Source of the DNA: Glandiceps talaboti | Taxonomy: Eukaryota > Hemichordata > Enteropneusta > Spengelidae | DNA: 64,000 bases | NCBI RefSeq assembly: GCF_964340395.1 | Contig: NC_135556.1 | Location: forward strand, 8,312,501 to 8,376,500 | Reading direction: 5' to 3' | Part shown: one piece after another, positions 10,323 through 24,800 of the stretch | Numbering within the stretch: the first letter of the stretch is position 1 | How the letters are laid out: each line of letters opens with the position of its first letter | The notes under the pieces: model-generated | What the model was told of the DNA's origin: nothing | What the model saw: the letters and a program-made list of their open reading frames with translations, nothing else | The model's database searches: none | Position numbers and translations under genes: made by a program

Positions 10323-12721
10323 TCATATCTTCCATACCTGGACCTTCTCAGCAACCACACACCAGTTGGCGTGGTCAAAGTAGCTCTGTAGAACATACAA
10401 ACTCTCGACATGTTCCTCAACCAAACTGACAAGTTCTCCTTCTTTGAAGACGTGATAATATCTCTTATAAGTAGATGGATCGTCTGTTAAATCAGCACCA
10501 GTTGTATCTTGTGTGTCGGAATCATTTACTGTCTCAGAGTGTGAAGTATCATAATTTGAAGATTTCCTCATTTCATTTCTGACATCTTCCTCACTATCTC
10601 CATTGCAGGAGCATAATTCAACTTCAATACTCTGCATCCTTTTCTTGAGCTTGGTTGATGGTGACCCGCTTTCTGTGAAATTTCCTGAGAGATCGCTTTC
10701 ACTATCAACGGATGAGGTGCTACAAGCATCATCAGATAAACCAAGTGTTTTCTTTTTCTTGGTCAAACTTCTTACAGGCTTGAAAGTTTCAGCTCTAGCG
10801 ATGGCATGACTTATTTCAGCTATTGGAGGTGTGGTTCTGCCAGCTCTTAACCTGAGCAATTTCGGAGAAAACTTACTACTGAAGTTCAATAACCAACTCT
10901 CACTTTTTGATTTCCGTAGCGGAGTACCTTCCCCATCAGTAGAGTTATCGGATAAATCTGACCCTGTAGCACTCTTGCTATCGATGTGATCGTTACTTAA
11001 TGTCTTAGTCCTCTCTTTTTTGCTTTCAAATGTGTTACCATTACAAGTAACAGGCATTTTCTGACTTTCCAAAGTGACACACGCTTCATCCACTTCAATT
11101 TTATCACTTGAACCACTTGGTAAGTCAATACTATGTGTCTTAAACAGTCCCCTTACATGTGCTGTAAAAGAATGAGTTTTTTGTTTCTCTGGTTTATTTT
11201 CACTACTTGTATTCCTGAAACATTCAGCACTATTTCCATCTTTGGCAAGACTTTGGACACTATCATGACTACTATCTTTCTCTAAAATGACCCACGACTC
11301 ATCTTCAGTACTCGTTCCAACATTAATTGACTTTTTATATTCCTCATTTTTGTTCTCACTAATTCCATTGACTAATTTTCTGACCCCGTTGATCAGCAGT
11401 TCTCCAACTGATTCCCGTCTTTCTTTTGTTTCATTAGCACCATCAACAGTAAGTTCACCTGCATTTCCTTTGCCATCTCCATCATTACAGTTACTGCTGT
11501 CTGCAGCACTGTAGCCATCAATTGATTCAGCACTGTAGCCATTGACAGATTCAGCACTGTGGCCTGTAACAGATTCAGTGCTGTGGCCATTAACAGTTGC
11601 AGAACTGTAGCCGTTGACTGATTCAACACTGTAGCCATTAAAAGCTGCAGCACTATAGCCATCAACAGTTTCAGCACTATATATACTGATAACTTCACTA
11701 CTGTTGCCATTAACAGATGCGGCACTGCAGCCATCAAAACTTGCAGCACTGTAGTTATCAACAGCAGCACTGAAGCCATCAACACTTGTAGCACTGTAGC
11801 TATCAACAGTTGCAGCACTGTAGTTATCAACAGCAGTACTGAAGCCATCAACACTTGTAGCACTGTAGCTATCAACACTTGCAACACTGTAGTTATCAAC
11901 AGCAGCACTGAAGCCATCAACACTTGTAGCACTGCAGCCATCAACACTTGCAACACTGTAGTTATCAACAGCAGCACTGAAGCCATCAACACTTGTAGCA
12001 CTGTAGCTATCAACAGTTGCAGCACTGTAGCTATTGACAACTTCAGTACTGCAGCCATTAACAGTTGCAGTGACATAGCTATTGGCAGCTTCAGTGCTTT
12101 TGCCATTAACAATTGCAGCACTGTAACCACTGACAGCTTCAGCATCATGGTGGCAAACAGTTTCCTCATTGTAGCTATTTACAGTTGGAACATTGCAGTC
12201 ATCTATAGTTTTATCACCATGGCAATTTACAGTTGCAGCACTGTAGTCATGAATAACTGCATCCGTGTTGTATCCATTGACAGTTTCATGGTTTTCGGTG
12301 TTGACAGTGTCCCTGTTGGCCGTTTCATTGCTGCGACTCTTTTCATTGATAACACTGCAGTCCTTCATTTCACTATGCTCTGCATGCGTTTGTTCATCTG
12401 CTTGTGACACATCATTTCTGACATCATTCAATTGTCGATCTTCTCCTTCATTTATATCCTGGTCCTCGGTTACATTAAGGTGTCCATTGACAAGGATACC
12501 ACTATCTGAGGCAGATCGTTGTGGAAGTCCACACTTATGACAATGTATACTACTCCTAGGACTCGGGGTAGCACTTCTTCTATAGAAACTGGTGTCCTGC
12601 GTGCTGAAACTTTGTCTGGTAAGTTTTGGTCTTCTTGGTGTTGTTTCTGATTGCTGATCATCATCACTTGTTGAACTACAGTAGCTGGAATTTTCATTCT
12701 TCAAGTCTTGCAAACGTTTGG
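10323..12721 (-). CDS. TRMT9B: TRMT9B last coding exon with long insertion
   Basis: The acceptor is CTTTCCAACAG|CC at 12722/12721 and the stop TGA lies at 10325-10323. The exon encodes residues 173-971. The order is a Ser/Arg-rich start with CHKCG, an acidic Asn/Glu stretch, the VNGYSAES-type tandem repeats, a Ser-rich basic patch with KSKSESWLLNF and SPKLLRLR, and the conserved YYHVF to VVAEK end. A possible donor (CAG|GTATGG) lies seven codons from the stop, so an alternative C-terminus cannot be excluded. Confidence 0.88.
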
Positions 12722-14110
12722 CTGTTGGAAAGAAAAAAGCAAATTTTCGATTTAAAAGGGAGAGTGACAGGAAACTGCGATGGATAAAGGAGGCCAGCTG
12801 GATAAGGAAATCTTCCCCTGTGATGAACAGGGACAAAGGGGGTTTTCAACTCAGTCAAGTATTGGACGATTTATTCACCACACTGCCATCTAGTGGTGAA
12901 TAGTAATCACTGTTTGTTTATCCTGAGGAAGTTATAATGCACAAGCAGTTCAAAGTTTTTCAGCACAGCGCTTTGGATCTGTTTTGGTCGATGATCCTCA
13001 TCAGAATGACAATTCTACAGTTACAGCTGACCACTTGGTGGCAGCATAATCAACCAATGAGCTGAACAAATTTCAGTATATATAATGTTCTATTTGTACA
13101 ATTACATACACACAAAATGTTTTGAAACATCAAATTTTTTTGTGTGTGAACATGACCCTTGACCTCTGGCATGGTAACTAATGTTGCTGTAGTCAACTTC
13201 AGAATCTGTGGTTCATTCAAAAACAGTGACTTTTCATGGCTTCAAACTTAGTGAAGAGTTTTGGGCAACAGAAATCTAATTCAAGCCTACCTTTGTGTTT
13301 GTGATATCGTGGTTGTAAATGCCATGGCACTAGCACATCTTGGGAATCAAACTGAAAACAAAAAGACATGGGGAAACAAAAGACTGAGATTGTAATTATG
13401 AAATGCTTGCATCTGCAGATTATGAAAAGATTACATTTGTATGCAGTGCTAACTACATTAAGAAATTGAAATAATTTGTCAGCTTTGATTTACACATTTG
13501 GCCTCCAGACTTTGTCAAATCCATAAATGATAGTTATTGTTCAACAATGAAATACAGGACAAAATCATTACAGCATAGAGATACTTTTCTTACCTTTCTT
13601 TGTTTTTGTTCCATTGCCCAGACATAGACCATAAGTTTACCACCAGGTCGTAAAATTCTTGCCAATTCCTGTAGTGCTTGTATCCTTCTCTCAATAGTGG
13701 CAAAATGATGAATGACAGCAATAGATATGACAGCATCAAAACAGTTATCACGGTATGGAAGTCGGATGTTATCACAGGCCATGACTTCATGGCCATTGTT
13801 GTGTGCTATCTCCAGCAGCTTACAGCAACGGTCTGAACCAATCTTGAAAGTGTTTGCGTTAATTGGTAGGTACCTGCCATTACCACAACCTAGTACAAAG
13901 CAAAGGAGCTGAGAATATTAGGCATTAATTTCATAATTAGGAGTGTTTATAAGACATATTATAAAGTCTGACGGCCTGGAAAACATAACACAACTAATAC
14001 TGGTACAATAAATAGTATAAATACACAATCTTGTTGACATTAAACAGACAAAAAGATTGTATTGCCAATAACTGTTTTGATGCTGTCATATCACAGACAA
14101 ACAGAGACAG

Positions 14111-14144
<34 letters not shown>

Positions 14145-14439
14145 AGATTGACAGACACATAAAGGCAAACACTTTATCATGACATTTATTTACCAGAACT
14201 AAACATTAGTTCAGTTTGCTAATTAAACAGACAGACAGACAGACAGACAGACACAGATTGACAGACAAAGACACAGACAAAGACAGACACTCTGTCATGA
14301 CATTACCACTACTAAACATTAGTTGTGCTAACTGTTATATAAACACAGACACAGACGGACAGACAGACAGACAGACACATTATCCTGACATTTACCACTA
14401 CTAAACATTAGTTGTGCTAACTGTTATATAAACACAGAC

Positions 14440-14470
<31 letters not shown>

Positions 14471-14532
14471 CATTATCCTGACATTTACCACTACTAAACA
14501 TTAGTTGTGCTAACTGTTATATAAACACAGAC

Positions 14533-14563
<31 letters not shown>

Positions 14564-15775
14564 CATTATCCTGACATTTACCACTACTATTACTAAACCT
14601 AATAGTTCAGTTGCACTATTAAATTAAACCATAGACCCTGATGTGACCAGGGGTCTATGTTTTCACCAACAAGTCATGAAGTAGATAAACTCATTGAAAT
14701 GTTTCACAGTTACATCAAAAGGTGCAGTAGACTGTGAAATAAATTTCTTACTCCTGAAATGGAAGGACGAATTTACTTATTAATAATCACTTAATTGCTA
14801 TCACAAAATGACTTTAAAAATTAGTCCACAGAGAATACATATCATTAATGTACACAGTGATCTTTGCCACAAAATATCAATTATTACGTCTAATCAAATG
14901 TCATGATAGAGTGTGATGAGCATAATAATCCTTTTAAATGTCTAATTGTCATAGCCTTTTAAGCACTGAACCATGGGTAATTAATTACTAGGTTACTGTA
15001 TCTATCATTTTATATCCGTAAAGAATCGTCCTCCCACTGTGTTGTTTTCAAATATATTACTCTGGTAACTGAGTCTTCGGTTTTAAGATAGACACTACTG
15101 TCGCAACATGTTGATACAATAGTACTAAGCTATTGAATGGCCATTGGTTAATTACAGTCTCAGTAGTAGGGTGGCGTCTCCGAAAACTAGTTTATTTAGA
15201 GTTCCATGAACTTGCAGTGTTGTTTTGGGACTGCCAATGTTTACACTATCTTGATCACAGGGTGATTAGAATCACACAACAGAGGAACTGCTATCACCCC
15301 ATTGTGTAATCTACCACATTCAAGAACAACAGATTTAGTTTGCGGCTATCTTGGTAAACCGAAGGCTTGATTACCAGTGTTGTATCATGCATTTATATCC
15401 TAAATATACTATAGTCACTTGTATTTCTCTGACTAAATTACACTTGCCAGAATCTCTCTCATGGAACGCAACATAATGATTACTGAACCTATTTCACACA
15501 ACTAGAAATATGATAGCATTATTGATTGCTTGGTACCAGGATATGATCATAAGTTATCTTATTATGAATATTAATATTATCACCGATACTATTATATATT
15601 TAGTATTTCAGCCATTCAAACATTCAGTAATTTGTTGTTTTCTTGCACAATATTGCCCGCAATACTGCTGCTGTTTCACTTATTATGGCGACAGCTGTAA
15701 GTATAGCAAGTGCAGTTTCTGATTGTTCCTGTGAGGGTGTAACAGAACCAGTGAACACTGACATGAAAGGGGTTG

Positions 15776-15810
<35 letters not shown>

Positions 15811-18800
15811 TTATTTATAAAGCGTCAGTATCCACAAAAAATGTGATCAAAGACGCTGTAAGCAACTCATACAATACAAATATCAGTTAAAAAGCAGTTT
15901 TAAAAAGTAAAGTTTTAACATTGGATTTAAAAGCAGATAAGGTAGGTGACTGACGGATGTTGAGTGGGAGATTATTCCAGAGAGTGGGAGCAGCAACACT
16001 AAAAGCACGATCACCATATGTCTTAGTACGTGATCGAATGGGGCAGAGTTTGAACTGATCAGCTGACCTTAAATTACGACGTGGAACGTATAGTTCTATC
16101 ATGTCAGAAAGATAAATTGGTCCAAGCCTATGAATGAATTTAAAAATAAGAACTAAAATCTTAAAAACAATACGTTCAGAAACAGGTAACCAATGCAACT
16201 GATATAAAATTGGAGTGATGTGAAAGGTGATTTTGGAACGAGTTACAATTCTAGCAGCAATATTTTGAATACGTTGAATACGGTTGATTAGGTACTTCGG
16301 AAGCCCAAATAAAAGTGAATTACATGAATCTATTCGAGGTGTAATGAATGCATGAACTAATTGCTCAGTAGCAGGTTGAGATAAATATTTGCGGATAAGC
16401 GCAATACGACGCAAATGAAAAGTGGCAGAACGGCAGATCTGTCCAATATGAAACCAACTACATTGTACTGTCCAACATAAAGGTTATTACAGCACATCAT
16501 TATGACTTGAAATAACATGTCTGTATAGTGTTTGCAATGTATGTACACTAAATATTAAAACACGCCATAATCTGATTCTATCTGCCATCATAATATATAC
16601 ATTACAGTGTACAGATGATTGACAGTGTCTATCAACCATCAGCTACAGAAACATTTGTCCATTCAATATCTACATTTGACCATCTTGACGTCCGCACTTT
16701 GTCACCTAATATAAATACTTAGTAAACTACAATTTATTGCATATGTACATGCTGTGTTTTTGCTAAGGTTCGGGAACCCCAGTAACAGAAAGGGAGAAAG
16801 GGGTAGAAATGGCAGTGTTTCCCCATAGAGTCTATGGTAATTCTGTTTGAAAACCCTAGTAGATTTTACCTACTCTAAAATACTGCCCTTAGGCATAATA
16901 AAAAAAAAATTGTGTGCTTCCGATTACACTCAATTTTAGAATAGGTGGGGTTGGTAGATTTTTTATTTTATTTTATCATTATATTTTTATTTCATGTGTA
17001 AGAGTCTAGTTCAGATAGTTATGTTTTCCATTGTTTTCAATATGGTCTCTGTGTTATCGGTTTCTTCTCATCAGATGTACAGCCATTACAGATTGTAAGA
17101 ACAGTTTTATATTGTCTTTTTAAGTTGATGTCAGTTTCTGCATCCACTATTTCTCGAGAGACTTCACAATTCTCTTGATTTTATTATTTTTTTCTCGAAT
17201 ATGTAAAAAAAAGTTTAGGGTCGGTAGTGAAAAACTAGGTGGGCGTCAGGTAATCGGAACAACACAACTTTTTTTTTTAGGCCTTAGCAAAAACACTGTA
17301 CATGCTACATGTATATTGTATGTTTTAAATGTCAACAAATTAAAAAAACATACATGAAATTGGAAGAAAGTTTTGATAACTGCAGAATAGCAAAAAGAGC
17401 AATTATTTATAGTAGAAGTTGATTAAAGACTGTATTATATGGCGACACATAACCTTAGCTTCAGTATAAGGATTAATAGCCAATGAATGTGACAGTGATT
17501 TAGAAACTGAAAAGTTAAAAGGTTCCAGAAAATGACAGCATTATAGATTAACTGTCACTGAGTTCAATCAATCTGTATTTTGCAGCCTTAATCTTTATAC
17601 TTCCAGGATATGAAGTTATTATACTGACAGCCTAACTGTAAGCTGCTTTCACTCAAATTACTTCTGAGATAAATTCACCTGTTCTCATTTTCAAGGGATA
17701 ACATCATGAGATCCATTTGATCTCGGCTACACATTTATTGCTAGTTTGGGTGAAAAATTCAAGAAGTCATGTACAATAATGCTACAAGTTTTATCCAGTA
17801 GAGTTCCGGCCAGAACGCTTTCAGATTTAAAAGTGACCACACTACTGGTTGTGGCCTGGACTATGTGAAAGGGATGCTATTGACACACTTTGGTTAAAAC
17901 GGTGTCACGTTACGGTTATCCCATTACTACTCAATGTGAATGATGCTGTTATACCTTTTCTGCTTGTAGCATTACATTTTCCCCTCCTTCCACAAAAGTT
18001 GTGAGCAATGCTATGGTGACCTTTTTCCTGTCTGTAACATTTTCCTTCCCTATCCACACTAGCTGGGACAAATGTTATTGTGGCACTTTTCATACATGCC
18101 TCAAATATGACATTTTAATTTATTGTCTGTATGATATTTTAATTCTTGTCTGTACTACTATACTTGGGACAAATGCCAGGATGACATTTTTACTAATATG
18201 TAATATTATAGAAGAGGGATGGAGACTCCGAACACCATCAATGTTAAATATGTGTATGACATTGCGTTTACCATGTAACGACCTACGGGTTGTTAGATCA
18301 AGTTTGTTAATAAGTGGAAGCATTTTTCCAAGCTGGTTCGAACTTGATTATTTTGTTTGATAATAATAAATTTGTTTGAAGGTCAGTTAGCCAAGTGACC
18401 GGTTTGTCAAGGTTATTGACCCTGGTATTAGGGTAGATTAGCAGGGAAGACATTGGCGATATGCCCCCAGGTCAGTAGTTTCTGACCCTTCTTTTAAACC
18501 AGGGAAGACATTGGCGATATGCCCCCAGGTCAGTAGTTTCTGACCCTTCTTTTAAACCAGGGAAGACATTGGCGATATGCCCCCAGGTCAGTAGTTTCTT
18601 ACCCTTCTTTTAAACCAGGGAAGACATTGGCGATATGCCCCCCAGGTCAGTAGTTTCTGACCCTTCTTTTAAACCAGGGAAGACATTGGCTATATGCCCC
18701 CAGGTCAGTAGTTTCTGACCCTTCTTTTAAACCAGGGAAGACATTGGCGATATGCCCCCAGGTCAGTAGTTTCTGACCCTTCTTTTAAACCAGGGAAGAC

Positions 18801-21800
18801 ATTGGCGATATGCCCCCAGGTCAGTAGTTTCTTACCCTTCTTTTAAACCAGGGAAGACATTGGCGATATGCCCCCCAGGTCAGTAGTTTCTGACCCTTCT
18901 TTTAAACCAGGGAAGACATTGGCTATATGCCCCCAGGTCAGTAGTTTCTGACCCTTCTTTTAGGGCATTTCTAAACCCACTGCAAGGGTTTCTTCATCAG
19001 TCGCAGTTTTTTTTTCCTTCCTTGTCCACATTAGCTGCACCCAATGCTTTATATGAATCTGTATATGACAATTTTAAGTAATCACTTTTTCTTCTTCCTG
19101 TCCAGCGCCTTTCAAATACAAAATGTACATGCAGTATATTCCCCACTTTTATCATTAAATACCACTCAATCTATTCAAATCTATTATGGAATGAAAATAG
19201 AATTTTATCCATTGAGCCTATTAAATATAGTATGTGTCTATTATGAATACTGATATCACATGTCTTTTCATTCATAACCAAGTCTTGATTCATATTCTTT
19301 CTTTAAATATATAGCAAACAGTAATTAAGAAATATTTGCTTATGAATAGGAAGCACAGATTGGTCATTTCCTCCACGTAATATGTTTTTTTTTACCTTAT
19401 TAAAACATATCTGTTCATTTAATCCTACTGGTAAAATGTTTCCAGAGTACATTTTGTGTTCAGATCTTAGAAACTAATATCCCTTAGAAGACAAGCAGTA
19501 TGATTATTTAAACAAACAACAACTATATTTGTCCGGTCTGTGTCACCATCACAATGACTTACAATCACATCAGGAGTACACATTAACATCACTGATTGCA
19601 AGTGTAATATCCTGTTTGATTGCATTCAAATTGTATTTCATAACCACTATGATGCTGTGAAGCACTACACAATTGAAGGCATTGTTGGCAAGGAAGCCAA
19701 TGTTAATAGCAATTTAATGAAAAGTAAATTGAATAATAAATTTTAGGAGAGGGCAAAGAAGGTTCAATAACGTTAATCATATGAGACAGCTGAATCTGGT
19801 ATCTGGACAGGATTAAGGTAACACAGGATGACATGATGATGGAAATCAAGATAGCAATCAATTTACATTTCAACTTTGTATATGTATTTCAGGAGTGAGA
19901 AATGTACATGAAATGTGATGCATGGCGAGGAGGCGTTTAATTCATTCTCTACTGTATTGATAGACTGCCATATTAATATACTACAATTACATGATGATAA
20001 ATGATTACACTTTGGCAAAGACTGAATTAGAATGAATAGCAACATAAATGTGAAGAGAGAGAGAGAGAGAAGAACTATGGTAATCATCATAGCTATACCT
20101 ATACCTGACCTTCACCTGTTGTATTAAGAAATCCGATGAGATGATTATAATCAGATGTTATTCCCAAACGTTTTTCTTTGTTCAGCAAAGGAAACTACAA
20201 CATACAAGTGATTTAAGGGGCCTTGTCCACACAAGTTAAAGAATAGTGACAAAATCCTTATATGCTGGATGAAAAAATATAGGGATAATAAATATACTCG
20301 GGCAAGCATAATTTAAGCAAAATGATGGAGAATATATATGATGGCGATTCTGAACATTTTGATCTATATTCAAAGCACCACAGAACCAACAACATTAATT
20401 TGCAGTGGTGTGACTTTAATAGAAGGGCAAGAGTATAAATTCCATATTTTGTGTTCAATATGACGACAAAGCTTTCACATGTTATCTTGTAAACAGGAAA
20501 TATAACCAGTGTGGGTTAAAGATAACTACACAAAAGAACCTTTTAAGAAAGAAGATAGTTCCATACTTAAATGTGTTTTTTTCCTCCTAATATGTCAGCA
20601 AAGAAATTAGAGGTTGCTATGTTACATGCTAGGAAGGAACTATAGCTGTAATGACTAAGCCTCAGGCAAAGATGTCAATGTTACCTCATAAAGTAGGGGG
20701 CTAGTGATTTCATTGGTTGCATTAAAGTCTGTTTATGATACATGGTATTTGTGTGAATGATTGGGAGAAAATAGTAGTTGTATTATTATACTGGGCAGGT
20801 TTTTTATCTCTGGATTTATAGCTGGAGTCTCTTGCTGGGAGTTACATTCCATGCTGAGTAAATCAACTATTAGAGTCATATGGTGCCATAAATTGATCAA
20901 ATAGCACTTCAGTGACTCAGTAATTCTGTGATATAGAAGGATAAAATAGATTCTTCTTCTTGGCAGTTGTTGCTATTTTCAGTTCTGTTTAATTCAGATT
21001 TATCACTGTAACCTAAGAATTATTCTTTAGGCTAGGATTTCAATCCCATATTCTTGCATGAGTGTTATCTTATCAGTTCAGCCATATGATTATATTGGAT
21101 CTTTGTTTTGTTCTGGGACATCTTTTCCTACAGCTTAAATTTAACACCTTAACTTTTAATCCTACATGTCCTCCAAACTGGGCCTTTTAAAGCCATATAG
21201 TTCAGAGTATGACGTACATGTACAGATATATTACATTCAGTATAACAATAACAGAATACAGTGCTTTCCCCCAAAGCGAGTCAAAGCTTCTAAATGAACT
21301 ATCAAGATCAGTGAGCCTGATCACAAGGTTTCATGTTGAGACAGACACCGTAAAGATCACACAAACATCACTTACACCGTATGGGCTCTGTATTTAGTTA
21401 ATGATAAAAACAGTAACTACTACACAAGGTATAATCAGTTGAAGTTCAAACAAAATCCATGGTCAGCAGCCAGTGCAAGTTGGTAGAATCTGTTAAAGTA
21501 GTATGCATGATGTTACTGTTTATATCATTAACTAATACAAAGCCCACATATTGTAAGTGATCTATGGTTTGTGTGTTATCTTTATTGTGTCTATCTCAAC
21601 ATGAAACCTTATGATCAGGCTCACTGATCTTGATAGTTCATTTAATAGCTTTGACTCACTTTGGGGAAAAGAACTGTAAGCAAGAAAAATAGCTCTTTTG
21701 AGTTCTTCTCACTTGGAATCTTATTTTTTTCTATTTTGCCGCTTGCCTCAATTTTTCAGATTCGACAAAAACACTTTTTATTCAAGACAATATATCAATC

Positions 21801-24800
21801 AGTGAACCTAATAAATCTGGGAACCATGCAGTCGGTGAAACTCATATCCTTCACAATTTACTATAATTCCATCGTATAACATATGACTGATACTTCCTGA
21901 TACTTCCTGTCAGTGGGTGTACTGCCATAAACTCTTGTCAAGATGGATTTCATTTAAATGCAGAAAGGGCTATATGTGGGTATGAATTCAATCATTGCAA
22001 TACAATGTTGATTTTAATCATCCCATCACTACAAAACAGATAAATAAAACATACATGTATATATTCTTGCCACAGGGATGTATCTGAAGCTACCTACACA
22101 ATGATAATTTCTTGTTCAGTAAAAGCCGTCACAAAATATTGGTGAAGTCAGAGTTGTACAAGAATCAAGGGGTATCCATAGCATATATGGGTATGAATTC
22201 AATCCTTGCAATGTTGACTTAATTATCCCATCACGACAAAACAGGTTTAAATTCTTGCCTTAGGGATGTATCTGAAGCTACCTACACAGTAATAATGTTG
22301 TTGTCCAGTAAACATCGTCCCAAAATGAAGCTGAAGTCAGAGATGTACAAGAACAAGTCTTTGAAGGAGAAACATGCCCCATAGCATAATCCTTAACAAG
22401 AGTAAAACCCACAAAAAACAGTTACAGTTTGTATCTATGACAAGGTTCATTAGGATTATTGTTTTGTTCTGGACCAAATTTTCCTATAGCTCTGCTACAC
22501 AACTGTTTTCCACTTTTAAATCCTTGGGTGTAAAAAAAATTGTGTGGTTCTGATTACATTCAAGAATAGGTGCGATAGGTAGATTTTTATTTTACCTTTT
22601 AATTTTTTTTTTCATATGTGAGTATGTAGTTCAGGTAGTTATGTTTTCCATATGGTCTTTGTGTTCTTGTTTCTTCTGATCAGATGTACAACCATTACAG
22701 ATTGGAAGAACAATTTTATATTTGTCCTTTTTTTTTATTTTGATGTCAGTTTCTGCATCCATTATTTCTTGTGGGACTTTTGTGATTTTATTTATTTTTT
22801 TCTGGAATACGTAAAAAATGTTTAAGGTTGGAGGTGAAAAACTAGGTGAGGTCGGGTAACCAAAACGAAACAACTTTTCCTATTAGGCCTAATCTGAATT
22901 GGGCCTTTAAAGATAATTTACATGATGGGTGTGATAATGAAGAGCATGGCTACAATAGGAAATGATGAACACTAGTTTATTCATCATATAAATTTAAAGG
23001 CGTCACCAATTGCACATGGCATTATAAACATTTTGAAATACAATATATATCAATCTGTGTAAACTCTGATGTACATTGTGTTTCTCAACAAAATTTAAAA
23101 CAAATGACGATATACAAAGGAAATAGATGTAAATAAAGCAATGGATCAAGCCACATTCCTATATCAGATTTTAATCAGATTGAATGCATGTCAGCTTTGC
23201 TAATTCACTTCTGGAGTCAGAAGGTGACATCATCACTTGTGGTCACCACACTTTAAAAGTGATAGTAGGGTTACTTAACAGGTTCTTTCTATCTAAAGAT
23301 CATTATAGTGTAGAAGGAGTCAAGCTTTCATTCCAGAAATTGTTACTCAATCAAGCTGTCATTCCAGTGAAAGGTCACTCAATTAAGCTATCATTCCAAG
23401 AATCACTATACAATCAAGCTGTAATGTAAGCTGATGCTAATCCACCCCTTCCCCCCAACAACTGTGCTGTCCCCCTGTACACCATACTTCTATAGTTTTA
23501 ATTCAACATATCAATGCTTCCTTTGTTAAGTTCTTCTGCCAATGTCACTTCTTGTGCTTAATAAATAAATAAATAAATAAAAATCAAAATATACAATGCA
23601 CACTGTATACAAGTTTAATTACAACCTGCTAAAAATTACTTAATGTGTTTGCTTGAATGTGAGCTAAGGAAAGATTTCATGTAATGTAGCAATTAGGACA
23701 AAATAAAAGTAAAAACAACATAACAACCCATATACAAAAACAACAGGGGGTGCTCTGAGTAGGTTTGGGTACTGCTTTAATCAGTTCATTTACAGTGTAT
23801 AACTGTTGAAGATAAAACTTAATGTAACAGTAACAGTCAGACTCATATTGTTATAACTGTGGCATTCTATCAGTAAATAGTTATGGGATCCAGATATCTG
23901 TGGTGTTTATACTTTGATAAGTTTAATACTATAGCAACACTAATTACATGGTAAGACACTATTACATTGTATGTCTTTGCATGAATTTTGTCTCATTTCT
24001 GGTTACCACGGGCAAGCAAAATACACTGGTGTTTTTTTGTGGGTTTTACGTACAGGATTCGGCAAGGGTCCTGCCTATTAGATTATGATAAATTGACATA
24101 AACTAATGCAAAGATGGATTAATCTTCAGTTTTGACCTTTCAAAGTTTTCCCAAAGGTAATACTAGATTACATACTTCATTCAGTCTCTATGGACTTAGA
24201 ATATATTGAGCTTTTGTTGACACTAATGTTGAACCTCCACTGTCTTACAGTTGAACCCATCCTTTTAAAGCTTTTCAGAACTTCACATACATGTACATGT
24301 ACACAGTCAGATTTTGATTGTACTAATATTACACAGGAAATAGCTATAGCTTGTACCATCAAAATAAAAGATTTTGCTTGTATTTTTTAACTTCGCACAA
24401 GAAAACACACAACTAGTTTTGCTTTAAAATATTTGAACACATATTGCAAATCCAGGAAGAAGAACAATTTCCAATCAGATTTTATCAACATTTCTACATA
24501 CATTTTTTGTTATATGTCATGGCAAAAAACCTCAACGGTTATCTTATGTTTAAAAATTAGAGACAAATATCTTCTTTTCTTTGGCTTGCACACAAATAAA
24601 CTGTCACACTGTAAAGTAAGATATAGGTGAACCTATGGAACAAGATATTCATTTTCATTTACGGTCTCTAAAAGGGCTTACAAGTTTGGAGATAATTAAT
24701 ACATGAAAGATAGGGTTTACAAAATTGATGCACTCTATCATTAACACAGAACAAGAGAATCATATTCTATGTGTTTAAGGCTCACTTTGGATTAGAATAA

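Noticed and set aside
11393-12169. 258-codon open frame on the minus strand inside the TRMT9B exon
   Set aside because: It is a shifted reading of the in-frame repeat array. The alternative frame has conserved family ends.
18443-18965. CRISPR-like array
   Set aside because: Units are contiguous with no unique spacers, in an animal genome. It is a satellite.
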